Source of the DNA: Nematopogon swammerdamellus
Taxonomy: Eukaryota > Arthropoda > Insecta > Lepidoptera > Adelidae
Length of the DNA stretch: 64,000 bases
Direction: 5' to 3'
NCBI GenBank assembly: GCA_946902875.1
Contig: OX336345.1
Span: forward strand, 8,835,395-8,899,394
Each line of letters begins with the position of its first letter. Position 1 is the first letter of the stretch. Shown in pieces: positions 12,501 to 27,500 of this stretch. Below the pieces are notes generated by a model. The model saw nothing but the letters and a program-made list of their open reading frames with translations. It did not search any database and was not told the DNA's origin. Both the position numbers and the translations under genes were made by a program.

Positions 12501-15500
12501 GACCACCTTCTGCTGCTCTGTCTCGTAGGACTCCTTGGTCTGCACGTACTCATCGCTGATCGCTTGCAGCGAGCCCGTGTTGAACCTCACTCCGCCCTTC
12601 ACCGCGTCTATTATGTTGTACTTCTTGTTGCCGCGGAGCGCTTGCTCCTCTTTCAGCGTCACCCTGCATGTTGCATTGAAGAACAACAGTTTCAGCCACA
12701 TAATATAACAAAATTCTCATACAAACCATTTGTGAGTTATAAATTGAAATCCTCCAAGTTATTATAATTTAGCACTTCTAGAGACATTTTTAGTGCGGGT
12801 ATCTTTGCACTGTAAGCACAATATGTAATGTATTTTTTAGCTTGATGGATTCTGTGACAACAATGACAGGCGTGAGATATCGCGGTACTTTAAAAGAATA
12901 GCCCCACTGCATCTCTCCCCGTGTATGTCGTAAAAGGCGACTAAGGGATATGACTCCGTTCTTATATTACTAGGTGGTAGGGTTTAACCCGCCCGGGTTG
13001 GTACCACCGCACTGAACGAAAGGTCGGTCGAAATGGCTATGTAAATAGTTTGTGTTTTCCGTCCAGTTCAGTGTAGCCGGCACGACCGAAGGGAAGCACT
13101 GACGTGGTGTTATGGGCTGATATCACGGATGTTGTATGTGATGTAGCCAACCGAGTTAGTTACCATAAAAAAAAATATATATGTATATATATATAGGCGG
13201 TTCTCAAGTTCGCGGGGCTACGCCTACTTGTGGTACGAACATTGGCGCAAGTAAAAGAAACTTTTCGGTTTTGTCTCGCTTCAACTAAAGCGTTCTATTC
13301 ACGTCCCAGCAAGCAGGGCCGATATCGGGGGTAGTGTTGCCACTAGAGTTGTAAAGATGCCGTTTTTTGCACTTTGATACGGATTTATTTGACTTAGGTA
13401 CCGTGAAAAACGGAAAAATACGAAACGTATTTTCATATGAAATACTTGCTCTTTTCGCATTTTATTCCTGTTCTTTGCTTGATTGCTTGAAACCAAAAAG
13501 TGAGTAGGTAACCAAAGTTCGCATCGAACACCGTAAAACACGGTAAGGAATAGAGTCGCGAACAGCTCTATCGCAGAGAAGCCTATCATTTAAAAATTAT
13601 GTAGGTACTCACAACCAGTGGCGGCTGGTGACTTCAGTGGCCGGTAGTGCGCTAAGTACCTACCTACTTAAATACCAAATTACCCAACACATTCCCCTCA
13701 TGTTATTTTAAGATCGGGACTTCCGATTTTTTTAAATGCCTGCCTTTAATAATTATGTACGTACCTAGTATGAATATTCTCAAGACACTCAATGAGTTGC
13801 AAAAAACAAGAAAAGAAATCCAAACAACTTTTTTAACTAATTTTAGTACCTTTATGAACACATCCATAGACCACAACACTACTGCAGCTTTAAATAAAAA
13901 AGAAAACAGTAGTAATGCCCCAAAAATACTTTAAAAAAAATATTAAAAAAATAAAAGCATTTGAAAAGTAGGAATTGAACCCGGGATCACCTGATTGTAA
14001 AGCCTTACCTTTAACCAACGCTTAGGCAAATATCGGCACCACTTAATTCACAGTATCACACAGAAAACGCAAAACCTAACCATATCCCATTTTAAATATT
14101 CGCGCGCTAACGGGTATGTGACATCACATGACAGCGCGCTGACTCTAGCTAGACAGATGGACTCGTGCAAAACGAATCGCTCGCGAAGCGACGCGTCGCA
14201 CGCGCGGCTATTCACGATATAGCGTCCTTGTTTGGCGCTCGTGCGCCGCACGCAGAACTCCATTTCGGCCCATACTGTTTCTATGAAGTATCTTTTGTCT
14301 CACGCGCCAGCGGTGTTTTGCCGATCTCCACACATTCAGCATGGGAGACCCGCGTGCGCTCTCAGATTTCGCACGGGGCGCGCGTTTACTCGCAAAAAAG
14401 TGTCTTGTGATCTATAAAATAAGGTCGAATTCACATTCGTATTTATTTGGAGTACGATCTTTATGGTTTTAATGTAGGTATATTGTAAGATATTATTTAT
14501 TTTGAGTGAAGTGAAGACTTCTCGTGGTATGGTAGTGCGGCGCACGAGCGCACTTTAGGACCAGCCGCCAGTGCTCACAACACTTCTTTGTTTTAATTCA
14601 ACTATTTATCTATGCCGTAACATAATTTCATAACATTTAATTATATGGCATTGTTTACCTTTTAGTAAATTGGTTGGTTAACTACTCAATAAATAGGTAT
14701 AATATCATACCTAATCATAAAACATATTTACTTACTTGCCTAACTCAAATAGGTATCAGATCGATAGTCTGCCTGCGTGTGATTTCCGTGCTGATGCTGA
14801 CTAATGCCAGTTAAACTTTATGTGATGGATGACTGATGAGATGACAGATTAGCTGTCACATTTCCATCAATACTAAAGTCGCGTAAAAGAAGAAGATGAT
14901 TATGTATGACATTTCCGATTTCAAAATAATCATAGAAAAATAATATACCAAATAATCATTATTAAACTTTAAAACAATCGTTTCCATTAATATTCTGTTC
15001 TGAACTTGTATAGCATGCATGCGTGCAACAAACCTAAAGTTCTAATGTCACTTGAATTTGACTCTTAAATTGAATGTTTTAGGTACTAAAATACGGCAGC
15101 ACCGTGATTTGCCGACAAAGGAATGGTCTTAACGCGCGGTTTTCTTTAAAGACGCGCGGCTTCCTTTGAAGGGAAACAAAGAGCGGTGCCGACTGCCGCG
15201 TAGCATGCAATTTTGTGTTCTATGTATATCTGTCTAAGAATCATATTGCAATTACTTGTGAAGGCACGAAGCAAGAAGTCCATTTCGTCAAGCTAAGATG
15301 AACCTAATAATTAAGACAAGATGATCTAAAATTCGCTGTACTTTTGAAGCGTTGACGCCGGCCGCTGTTGAACCTACGTAAAATGATTTTTTTTTTACGT
15401 AGGTTCGGTTCGACATTGCAATTTTATTTTTCATTCGTTGCTCGTCTGTCTTTACGTTCGGGCGGTTCGAGCACGTTTGTATTTGTATTGTAGCACTCAC

Positions 15501-18500
15501 GACTACCAACCCAGTGGGCTACAATTTGAGCCTACCACCTAGTAAGGGGCAATCTTTGTTTTAATTTGTGTTTTATAGGGTTCCGTATCCGTCGTACGGT
15601 ACCCTATTACTAAGCCTACGCCGTCTGTCTGTCTGTATGATTGTCCGTCTGTCCGAGGGCTGTATCTCTTGAACCGTAATAGGCAGGTACCCCGTGAAAA
15701 TTTTCACATAATAGGTATGTTTTATTATCAGGGATCGGAATTAGGTAGAGTGATTTGATTTGGTACCAAAGTAGGTAAAGTTCGCGAGAGGATATAATAT
15801 GGAGTTGTTAAAACCAGCACTTTGTATGGGAATTCTGAAAATTTCCTGGGAAATTTCCGGGACTGGATTTTTCTTCGGGATCGTATTTATTGACTAAATA
15901 CAAGCTTCTTTGTTCTTAGATGATTTTCTCTAGAGTGGCCGCTTATGGAGATATAATTTTTTTCATAAATTTTTATTTCTACTCAATTTACAGAAAAACA
16001 GGGGAAGATGTGATAAAATAATCTAAGAGTGTATCGAACTGCTTACAAAACAAGACCTAATTTGTTGTCGTACCATCATTGGTTCTTGATTTATTGCTCG
16101 CCGCGATTCTGAATTATCCAAGGACAGCATTTGTATGGAAAGCTCCGCCCCCTTTCCTGATTAAATTTCTCGAATGTTGATATTTTTTCGCCTGAATCTT
16201 ATTTCTAGACGAAATAAAAGACACTTTTATTCTTGCACGTTTTTGAAAAAAATCGATATTTCCGAAGAAAAAAAGATCTAAAATATTTTTTTTCCAAAAT
16301 GTTCTCGATTGCTAATGTTTTCTTGGCGGATTCTTATTTCTAAACGAAATATAAGACACTTTTATTCTTACACGTTTTTCCCTTAAGTCGATATTTCCGG
16401 AGAGAAAAATAAAACAACCTATTTTTTCATATTTTCTCGAATGTTGATGTTTTTTCTCCTGAATATTATTTCTAGATGAAATGCGAATCTGTAGTGAACA
16501 TTTCAAAAAGTGGCCATCTGTTGTCAAAATTTTAAAAAAGTGGCCGCGATTTTGAACCCTTTAGTTTTTTACTACAAATTCATATTCAGAGCCCACACAG
16601 ACACCCAGATATAGATTTTGAAAGCAATCGGTCCAGTAACTAAAAAGTTCAAAATGGCGGCTTCTTCTTTTAAATTTTGACTACAGATTCGTATTCAGAG
16701 CCCACACAGACACCCAGATATCGATTTTGAAAGCAATCGGTCCAATAACTAAAAAGTTCAAAATGGCGGCCACTTTTTGAAATGTTCACTACAGATTCGT
16801 ATTTCGTCTAGAAATAAATTCAGGCGAAAAAACATCAACATTCGAGGAAATATGAAAAAATAAGTTGTTTTATTTTTCTCTCCGGAAATATCGACTTAAG
16901 TGAAAAACGTGTAATAATAAAAGTGTCTTATATTTCGTTTAGAAATAAGAATCCGCCAAGAAAACATCAGCAATCGAGAACATTTTGAAAAAAAAAAAAA
17001 TTAGATTTTTTTTTCTCCGGAAATAGGTATCGATTTTATTGAAAAATGTCTAAGAATAAGAGTGTCTTATATTTCGTCTAGTAATAAGATTCAGGCGAAA
17101 AAATATCAACATTCGAGAAATTAAATCAGGAAAGGGGGCGGAGCTTTCATCGCGGCGAAAATTTCATCCAGTATTGGTATCATGCATGAAAGAAACGGAA
17201 AAACCCCGTGTTTTTCGTTTTATTCAAAATGTATTTGTCTGTATTTTTCTGCCTTTACAACACTAGTTGCCACTAGCCGGACGTACCATAATTATGGTAT
17301 TTAAACCATATATTCATGCCCTATCAGTATGTAATATCTACTATGTAATGTAACATTTAGTCAGCACACACAAATCAGCACATGCGTGTCTAGGCAGTGG
17401 CAAACATTTTTGTATAGACTAAGTGGGCATTGAAAAAATTTCCAGTGAAGTTTCTAGTCGGTTCTTCTTCGCTGTGATAATCGAACTGGCGGAATGTTAC
17501 AATGTAAATATGACAAATCTGAGCGCAGTGTACTGCCAATAGATGCTAAATAAACAATAAACAATAAACAACAAAAGTGAGTTCTACCTAAAGTGGAAGC
17601 CAGAAGCGGTGTTGGACTCCAGTTTGATGGTCTTGCCGGAGTCCAGGCCCAGGTCCCTCGCCGCCTTGCTCAGTTGAGATTCGGCGGACGACTGAAGCTC
17701 CTCCAAACTTTCACGAAGGGTTTGCAGGTTTTCGTCGAATGACGGCTTAACGAGGAAATCACCTGAAATGTGCGAGTCAGTACATATTTTAACTGACCAG
17801 TGACTGTCAGTCCAGCGGCGACTACATAGAAAGGAAAGTAAGGTACAGGGGTAACGGATCCGTTTCGATTGATACTGCCCGCACTGAGTAAACGTCGCGC
17901 GTCGGTCGGTCAGCTATGATAAATAGTTCCATGTTTTCCATCCGGATCAGTATAGTCAGCACGGCCAAAGTTAAGCACTGGCATGGCATCTAGTTCCCAC
18001 AGGAACGTGTCAGGTTCCGTAAAAAAAGATGAAAGAGCATGAAGAAGAAAATATACATAAACTCAAATATTTAGTAAAATAATGAAGGCAGATCAATCAA
18101 CTCTATTCCCACTATTAGCCAATGAAATTACCCACGAAACTTAAAATTTTGAATCGATTTTTTGAACTCCAGGAACAACTAAACACTCCCAACTTTTTTT
18201 TCCGAATTTTCTAACAGCAAAAATTTTTTACAAATTGCACTTCAATGTGTGGGCAAAGAATTGATATGTTCAATTAATAAAATTGAAACAACTTTAGACC
18301 AGAAACCAGTTTACCATCCTTGCAGAAATGACGTAGGTATAAATTGACAGGCATCAAATAATTTTTTTTCGTTTTTCCTCAGAATATTTTTACCGAGTGT
18401 TCTATGGGGAAGGCAAAGTTTGTTATCTATACAACTCACCATTTTCACTCGTTTTAATAACATCAATAAATCGTGTGGGGAGGATTCACTTATTTAGAAG

Positions 18501-21500
18501 CACATACATTTTTTCAGAATTTTATCTAACCTAATTGACAAATTCTCCCATACAAATTAGTGTAGGTAAAAGAACGTGCTCTTTAAAAGGTCTTTTTTAA
18601 TGTGATATGTGAATCCATCCCACAAACGAAAAAAAAAAACAAGTGACCTGGAGTCAAAAATGACGTACATGTATATTTTTCTATTTGAGTGCGAAATTTT
18701 TTGTAGGCGTGTTTGATGTCAAGGGAAATGTGTTTTAATTTAATTTAACGTCATATTGAGAAACATAAGTGCAGCCCCCTGGTTCATGCGAAACAACGAA
18801 ATCCACCAGCTTCTCGACGTACCTACAGTTAGCGAGGAGGTCCAATCTATCAGCAAAAGCTACATGAATCGACTCCAGCACCACCCCAACAGACTGGCTG
18901 AACAACTCACCGAAGAACCTATATTAAGGAGACTCAAAAGACGATGCATAGTGGACCTATCCAAGTAGGAAGGTCCGCTATCACAATGTAGAGTTTGGCC
19001 CACTGGGGTCAATTCTCTGAAAGCCACAACAGTAATCAGAAAATCTGCTAAAAGTAATAAAAAAATAAAAAAAAAACTGATCGCAGATGGAACAATAACA
19101 AAAAAAAAAAAAAAAAAAAAAATTTAATTTCGACCGCCGCCGCCGATCGGAACGCAAAGGGTTAATAATAAAAACCCTACATGTATACCTCTATCGACGG
19201 CGTCCATATCAACGGTGGCCTCTATCATCTGGCGGTACTTGTCGAGGTCGTCGTAGAGCTCCGAGATGGGCTCCGCTAGGCAAGCGTGCACGGTCGAGTC
19301 GCCCGTCTCCGCCAGGCACTGCAGCAGCGACGGCAGACGATGTATCACCTATGCACAAACAACCCTGCTTACTTGTATTCTGTGGTTTTTTTTATAGTAA
19401 GCGCGACATGTGGCTTCGAGCCAACCATAAGGTGTCTAGCGACGCCCATGGACATTCGGTCGCATGCGGGGGCTGCGAATGCCATGCCGGCCTGACAGGT
19501 GCCGGGACGGACAGGGCAGGTAGAGCGTTCCAGAGTTTACAGGTTCTGTGGAGGAAGGATCTGCAGAACCGATTAGTACACACCCGCGGTAAGTCCAGCG
19601 TATAGGGATGCAATCCCTGCCCAGTGCGCGTTGTACGCAGGTGGAAAGGGGACGGCGGAATCGCGTTAAACAGCTCCTCCGAGCACTCCCCGTGGAATAA
19701 GCGATAGAACACACTTAGGGCGCCGACATCCTTCCGAAGTTGCAGTGGTTCTAGATTGCGGGACACGTCGGGGTCATCCACTAGTCGCACGGCTCGACGC
19801 TGGATCGAGTCCAAAGGCGCAAGCTGATATTTGGCTGAGCCATCCCACAAGTGCGAGCAGTACTCCAAGCAGGACCTACGTACCTACGTAAGTGGTACCT
19901 ACAGAAGGAGGACTTGTAGAATGTAGCTGATTTTTTTACTTTGAGCTTTAATGGCAACGACGGCGTTGCAGCGCCAAAAAAAAGAGCGAAACATCGGTGG
20001 CAAAAATATTCAACTCTCAATTTGGAATCAAAACAAAGTTCAGTGAAATACAAGTTATAGATAACTTTTTATGAAATTTTGTCAAGATTGCCATGGTTAA
20101 TTGGTGGTGGTCATTACAGCGTTCACATATATTCGAGTTGCTTACATCAAAAGTTCCATCACTCGGGGTACTTTAGTTTGCGCCAAAGCTAGAGGGGTTA
20201 CGGTAAGCGTGCCTTGTTCCACCTAATCGCAGGTGACTAACGATGCCAATGGACATTCTGTGATGCGCTAGCATCGCAAATTCCATGCCAGCCTGATAGG
20301 AGACTTTTCGCACCCCTTATGTAAAACTAAAAATAATGGGTAGTTTACTGGTTTAGATTCTTCACGGTATCCAAAACCGCTGACCTGATAAATCTTATAG
20401 CAGTCATGAAGGTTGGCCTTCTTCCTCGTGAGCCTGCGCGCCAGGGCCTGCAGGTCTGGGATGCGGCGCAGGTGGTCGTCGTACAGCTGCAGTCTGACTG
20501 CCGAGTCCTTCATCAGACACTCCACTACGTCCAGGCGCTCGTTGATGAGGTTGATGTCGCGCAGCGGCTGACGTAGCCACTGCGCTAGCAGCCTGGGGAG
20601 TGACAGGCTTTTTGACTACTTGTTTTATTAAAATCTGTTGTTAAGACATTTTGCTTTATGCCCTTCAGGCATAAAGCAAAATGTTTTGCTCTATTAGATC
20701 CATTTTGCTGTATTTATTGCCCTTTCGTTGGTTGTGCAGTGCATCCCATGATGCGTCCAAAACACCAAGTAGTCTGTCAAGGTCAAGATAAGTTAGATAA
20801 TTAAAATAGCTGATCGACAACTGTCGATCAGCTATTTTGTGTGTCAAACTAGCTGGCCACACATGTTAAGTAACTTAGGTATTATTAAATATTATTCAAT
20901 TATACCTAAATATTCAAATTTCATACAAGCGAATACTGCATAATTTCAGTTAGAATCGATGGGCGGTAAATCATATTTGTATCAATCGTGAGCGGCGGGT
21001 CTTAGTTCGGACTCTTGATCTCCAGGTCCGAGTTTTTTCTGACGAAAGTGTACGTGCATACCTCAGGTAGCTCTCCATTGCTTCTCCATTCAGAACTAGT
21101 GTAGAACTGTAGGTAAGGGCCCTACAATACAGCAATGCAAAAAAGCAAAATAGTGCCATTTACCGTTTGCCATGAGCGCTCCTGCATCTGTCTAGAAGGC
21201 CGTAGAGACTCCTGGTGTGCGCGCCGCCCGTGTCCCCGGGCTCCGGGAACACGTTGAGCGCGGACAGAGCCGCTGCGTCGAGGTGCAGGTAGCCGTCCAC
21301 CTTGGCGGTGCCCAGCCGGAACCTGCCAGTTGTTATAGCTTAGTTCACAATGCCAGTTCTCACATAGCAACTCATTTCCAGCTCTTCGAAGGCTATCGTG
21401 AGCTTTGTAAAACAATACGAAGGTCTCCGACTAGTTTGCAGATAGAGAGCAACCCTCCAAAAACCTACAAATCGTCTGTGATTCAGAGACTCCAGACCAT

Positions 21501-24500
21501 CGTTAAGTATCGGGTCCACCAACAAGTCGGATGGCTCGGTGCTATATCGAGTCTAAGGACACAAGCAAGTATCGGAATAAAAATTAGACTACGTTGATTT
21601 GAGCCTAAAACTGACCTGCCAAAATTAGTTTCATCTGAGAGTAGTTCCAAGTACTTCACTGCGGCTGCGAGGCTAGACATGGCCACCTCACTCCTCGTTT
21701 CAGGAAATGCGTTCGCATCCGGTTGCTGGTTTTCAGCAAACTTCAGCAGACGGTTCAGATCCTGGATCAAGCCTTCCCTCGAGAAGTCCGACTTCTTGCA
21801 TTTGGTCAGTGTAATGTTCGCCCTATCCAAGACTTTTTTCAGCGTGTTGTACTGTAAGAGATATTTTCAATTATTAACCATTGTGTCGAGTGAACAACGC
21901 AGACCTTTAAAAATTGTTATTAGGCAAGTAGGGCTGAAGTTCAGTTAGTTTAGTAAAACTGTGCCCATGTTTTTCTCCAGTTCAGTGTAGCCAGTCCGAC
22001 CAAAGGGAAATGCTAGAATGACATCTGTAATAGGCTGACACGACGGGTGTAGGAGATGTTTGTTTGCTGTCCAGCCACTTGGGTCCATTCTCCTCACTGA
22101 GAACTCAAGACGATCCGTTGTACGTTGTAGCAGGTGTTGTAAAAGAGCTTATCAAGATTCCATAAAAAAAAAAATTTACTGTATATATTCATGGAGATAA
22201 AAATATAGGTTCACTCTTATACAAAATACGGCACACATTCTGACACACCGAACTGATGCCACATACAAAACTGACATTTTAAGAGGATAACACATGGAAA
22301 AACTTTGGTCTAACGTAATCATGCTCGTAATTATTTTTTGTCAAAGTATGAAATGATAAAAATGCAACATGGATAACTACGCCTACCTCATCGGTATCAC
22401 CCAGCGGAACGAGGCACTCAGAAGGCGCCAGCTGCACTGCTGTGGTCTCCAGCTGTGTGAAGAGATCGTCGTCTGTGAACTCGGCCACGGAGAGCTGGTA
22501 CTCAGCGCTGTTCACCCACGCCATGCCCACCAGCCGACCCTGCATCGTCAGAATATGTTCCACACCTATCCAGTATCAACATCACGTAAGTTTATTATTA
22601 GTAATATTATTTCAAGTGTGTATTATCTTTATCTATCATCATCACATTCTATCTCCTCTACTATTATAACAGGTAACCAAATTTTCTGTACCTAACGGTT
22701 AACTCGAAAATTGCTGAACCAGTTTACTCACAGTTTTCACAGTATGCGGCATTATCTCATTTTCTCAAGATTTTGTACCGTGTGGGGCCGGTACTTTAAA
22801 AGAATAGCCCCACTGCATCTCTCCCCGTGTATTTCGTAAAAGGCGACTAAGGGATATAACTCCCTTCTTATATTACTAGGTGGTAGGGTTTAACCCGCCC
22901 GGGTTGGTACCACCGCACTGAATGAAAGGTCGGTCGAAACGGCTATGTAAATAGTTTGTGTTTTCCGTCCAGTTCAGTGTAGCCGGCACGGCCGAAGGGA
23001 AGCACTGACGTGGCACCAAGTTCACCCGGTGTTATGGGCTGACATCAAGGATGTTGTAGGTGATGTAGCCAACCGTGTCAGTTTCCATAAAAAAAAAAAA
23101 AAAAAGATTATTAGCGGGTTTTGAACACTCATATAAGAGGTATTTTAGCCTTTTAGCGTGCCGTTGTATTGCTGTTCTCTGTAGCACAAAAGGTGATTTT
23201 ATTGCAGAAAATGCAATGTCTTTCAGATAATAATATCATCATATTTTTTCTCTAAGGAGCTGGGCTGACTGAACGAAAACCATGGGGCAAATGCGGATAA
23301 ATACAACCGGATCACATGAATTGTAATAACTGGCCAAGTGCGAGTCAGCCTCGCTCACCGAGGGTTTCTTACCACTACTTGTAGGTTAAACAATGCTAAA
23401 TGTCGCGCTATCCATAAAAATAAAAAGTACGTAATTGACCGGTTTTTATCATTTATTGTTGTTTTACTTTAGAATTTGCACTATAATCACAACAACTTTG
23501 ACGCTAGTATGTATTACCGTTTTTACGATAGAGCAAAAACAAACAAAACAACTGTGAAAAAAGTTGGGAAAAAGTTTTTGTATGATCCCCTTTATTTTTC
23601 TGTGAAAATTTCAACCGGCTACCTATTACGGTTCAAAAGATAGAGATACCGCCCTTTAAAGATAGGACAGACAGATGTATGGAGGGACAGACGGCGTAGG
23701 CTTAGGAATAGGGTCCTGTATGGATACGGAACCCTAAGAAAGGCTGACCCTTGAACTGCTAATCCCGCTTGAAGGTGCACTAAAGTCAGCCTCTTGAATT
23801 TTGTCAGCCTCGATAGCTCAGCTCAGCAACGCTGGGCGCGTTCAGTACTTGGATGGGTGACCGCTCGACCGTTGGAGGCTGACCGCGGTTCGGATTCCAC
23901 GTAAAACTGTAGGTCCCTTCCCTTCTTACCTTACTAGGTGGTAGGGTTCAACCCGCCCGGGTTGGTACCACCGCACTGAATGAAACGTCGGTCGAAACGT
24001 CTATGTAAATAGTTTGTGTTTTCCGTCCAGTTCAGTGTAGCCGGCACGACCGAAAGGAAGCACTGACATGTCACCTAGTTCACCCGGTGTTATGGGCTGA
24101 CATCACGGATGTTGTAGGTGATGTAGCCAACCGTGTCAGTTTCCATAAAAGAAAAAATATAAGTCTCTGGGGAAAGGCCATTTGAACATTGTGTTTTCAT
24201 CTACTAACCTTGGAAATGGGATCTGTTCGAATATTGACCGCCATGAGTGTCGTGGCCGTTGCGTCGTCGCTCCCCGGCAGCCGCAGTTCGAGGAGCTCCT
24301 CCATTTGGGACAGGCAGCCCGGTGAGCCTTTGTACTTGACATACCAGTCGCACGATTTCGTCGATCCTTCAGTCACGTATATCTCCACGCGGTAACGCTT
24401 CACCTGTGGTGAAGTCATGATAGTACCTATGATTATACAGTGTCAATGGTTTCTGCTAAAGCCTGTAGCCCTGCATATTTATTAATTTATTAAATTGGGA

Positions 24501-27500
24501 TTAATACAGAGACAGGAATAGATTTAAGCATAAATTAGTTCACAATATGATTTATGACCTGCCTCCACCATATAATCCTCCAAAACATAATATATGCAAG
24601 ACATAGGGGCCATATGCAAATCTTTAGGTTCTGTACTCTGAGCTTAGGCCATATTATGCAAGTCTGTACATCTCACAAACAAGTTTTTTTTTTGTAATCG
24701 CGACATGTGGCGCCGAGCCACCCATAAGGTGTCTAGCGACGCCCATGGACATTCTGCCGCATGCGGGGGCTGCGAATGCCATGCCGGCCATGTACAAGTA
24801 TGTAGGCAATGTACATACAAGTGTATAGGCTACATTCAATCTTAAAATTTCAAATCTAGTATCGGTAGTACCGTGTGGGTTCGGTACTTAAAAAGAATAG
24901 CCCCACTGCATCTCTCCCCGTGCATGTCGTAAAAGGCGAATAAGGGATAAGGACAAGATTCCGTGCTAAAGGGCGACAGGCTCGCCACCTCTCACCTTGG
25001 CACGGTACTTCCACCGAGTCATGCAGCAGGTGGGTCTCCGTGCCTTACTTGCTGTTTGATCGATTTAATCTTGTTCGAATACTTTGCGAAACGTGGTGGT
25101 CGGTGTTGTGCTGCAATTTACCAGAGTTCTTGCAGCACAACACCGATTACTCTGCTTACCCCGATTGTCGGGATTCAGCGTGTGTGATATGTATGTATGT
25201 ATGTATACTTTATTTTATAAGTAAAATGTTTGGGTATTGTTGCACATTTTTTCGTTTTGTTGAGATAGAATTTTGTTATATTTTTCATTTACTAATTTTT
25301 TTATTATTTTAAATGTTTCTCAAAATATACATATATCCTGATGGGGGTAAAAGTAGACGGCAGCGATGCAACGCTTGGCATATGGTCATCAGCTCACCAG
25401 TAAAAGTTTCTTGACGAGCGTCTCGAAGTTGTTCTTGGACAGCACGAGGTAGTCCAACTTGTTGGGCTCCACGCCCATCCGCTTCACGTTGGCGGTGGAG
25501 GAGAACACCTCCCGCGCCGCCGTGAGGGCGTCTGCGCCGTGAACGCTGTAGTAGTCATTTCGGTCGAATATGCGCACGGTGGTCGGCGGCTTCTGAAAAT
25601 ACACGCAAGAGGGTTTCAGCCGTTTAGTGCTTACAGCAAGACACTAATTAGCATACTAGAGCATCACTCTCGACTCTAGGACGACGACAACGAAGCTGAC
25701 GGGTTGAAAATATGGAACGGTCTTCCGGTGAGTGTGCTCCCTACCACCTATAACCTGGGGATCTTCAAAAGGCGTGTTAATAAAGACTGTTAGCGATGGT
25801 ATTAGGTATGTGGCTAGTCACTAAAATACTTGTAATAATACGAAAAAAAAAAACAAATTGCAAAGTTTCTTGACGGTTCTTCGTGGGTGTAATCGAACCG
25901 GATAGAACAAATTGTGGCAAGTTCGAGTGCAGTCTAACCGCCATATGAATGATCAATAAACAATACAATAAATTAGACTACAATCTTTTTGTCCACCTCA
26001 TAGCTGGCATGGCGCCTCTCTGAGCGTGGATTCGCGAGGAGTGGTGTTATTGGCTGTGTCTGATCTTCCGTTGAAGTATTTGGCACAGACACCAGCGCTG
26101 AATGCCTATAAAAAAATTCTTCCTGTCGAAATTAGACCACCTAGAGTAGATGGTACCTAATCTAGAAAACCTGTTACATTTAAGTAACATTGGCTTTCAA
26201 CCACATATTGATTGAGTTTACTTCGAAAAAACCCAATCTATACTGTATATATACAGTGGGTGGCCAAATTATTAGACTCACCACACTTAATGTCATAGTT
26301 ATCGATACAAATTTGTTCTTGGGAAAAAAATTCCACCTCCTAAACCGTTGAACCTAAACTATTGCAACTAGGTATTTTTTATTACTGATATATTTGGCAT
26401 ACACCTACGTTACCATTTTCAACCTATGAACATCGACTTAACTTAGAGACAAAGTAGAAAATCGAAATGTTTTAATTCTATACATAAATTATTTAAATTA
26501 TATGAAAATAAATAATCGGTATTTATAAATTTGTCTCCAAGTTAAGCCGACTTTCATTGGATTAAGGTGTAAATGTAGGTTTATGGCAAATATATCAGTA
26601 ATAAAAAATACTTAGTTGCAATAGTTTAGGTTCAAAGGTTTAGGAGGTGGAATTTTTTTTCCCAAGAGCAAATTTGTATTGATAACTATGACATTAAGTG
26701 TGGTGAGTCTAATAATTTGGCCACCCACTGTAATATCGTGGATGGAATTTCCATCTAAGATTTAGTTTTTTTTTGCTTCGCTTTATAGGGAAATTATTAA
26801 CTGCTGTATGTGTTTACATGTTTGACCTTACGGTTATTCCGTGTGCCTAAACATTTACATTTTCCTGGTGAATTAGACAACATCACATGATTTATTATTT
26901 TAACAAGAATAGATAAGCTTGTTCCCAGAAAGTATCAGCTTGAGTTGTGATGTGATGCGATGAGTTCGACGGATACATTTTTTTATCCGTCGAAGTCAAA
27001 AGAGTTTAGCTTTTATGTACCTATGTATGTATGTGACTATCTATGTTCCTTTCTACAGCCTAAAGTAGTCGTAAAAGTTTTTGTATGAAATTCGAACATT
27101 TTTCGGAATTTTTCTCTGCGCGCATCGGAATTCCCCACTAGTACATCATAGTAATACATCATACATAAGTCCATAACCCCGTAACTTGCCGAGATCAATC
27201 CTGGTAATCAGTCAGTCAGTGGTTATGTAGCTTTAAATATTATGGATGGAGATTAGTACCAGAAGTCCCATATGTTTTTCAGCGTAATGCATGATAGATA
27301 ACCTTGGCTTGGCTATCTCAGACTCAGACGGAGATATAATACCCCAACTGATTCAGTTTAATTTTAAACGTGTGAATACTCACGATTGTACATACAATTT
27401 ATTACGTAATTGGAAAGAGGTCAAATTGTTCGAAGAAATAGATTATTTAATTAAAAGAGCAAGAAATCGCGTCGTGTCGATACGCGACGGCCGCCGACCG

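Noticed and set aside
22540..22563. Longer 5' end of the MSH2 exon at 22387, starting MEHILTMQ
   Set aside because: That start gives the wrong phase and a stop after the upstream exon. The acceptor GATGCAG at 22540 keeps phase 0 and aligns with the human sequence (K joined to GRLVGMAW).
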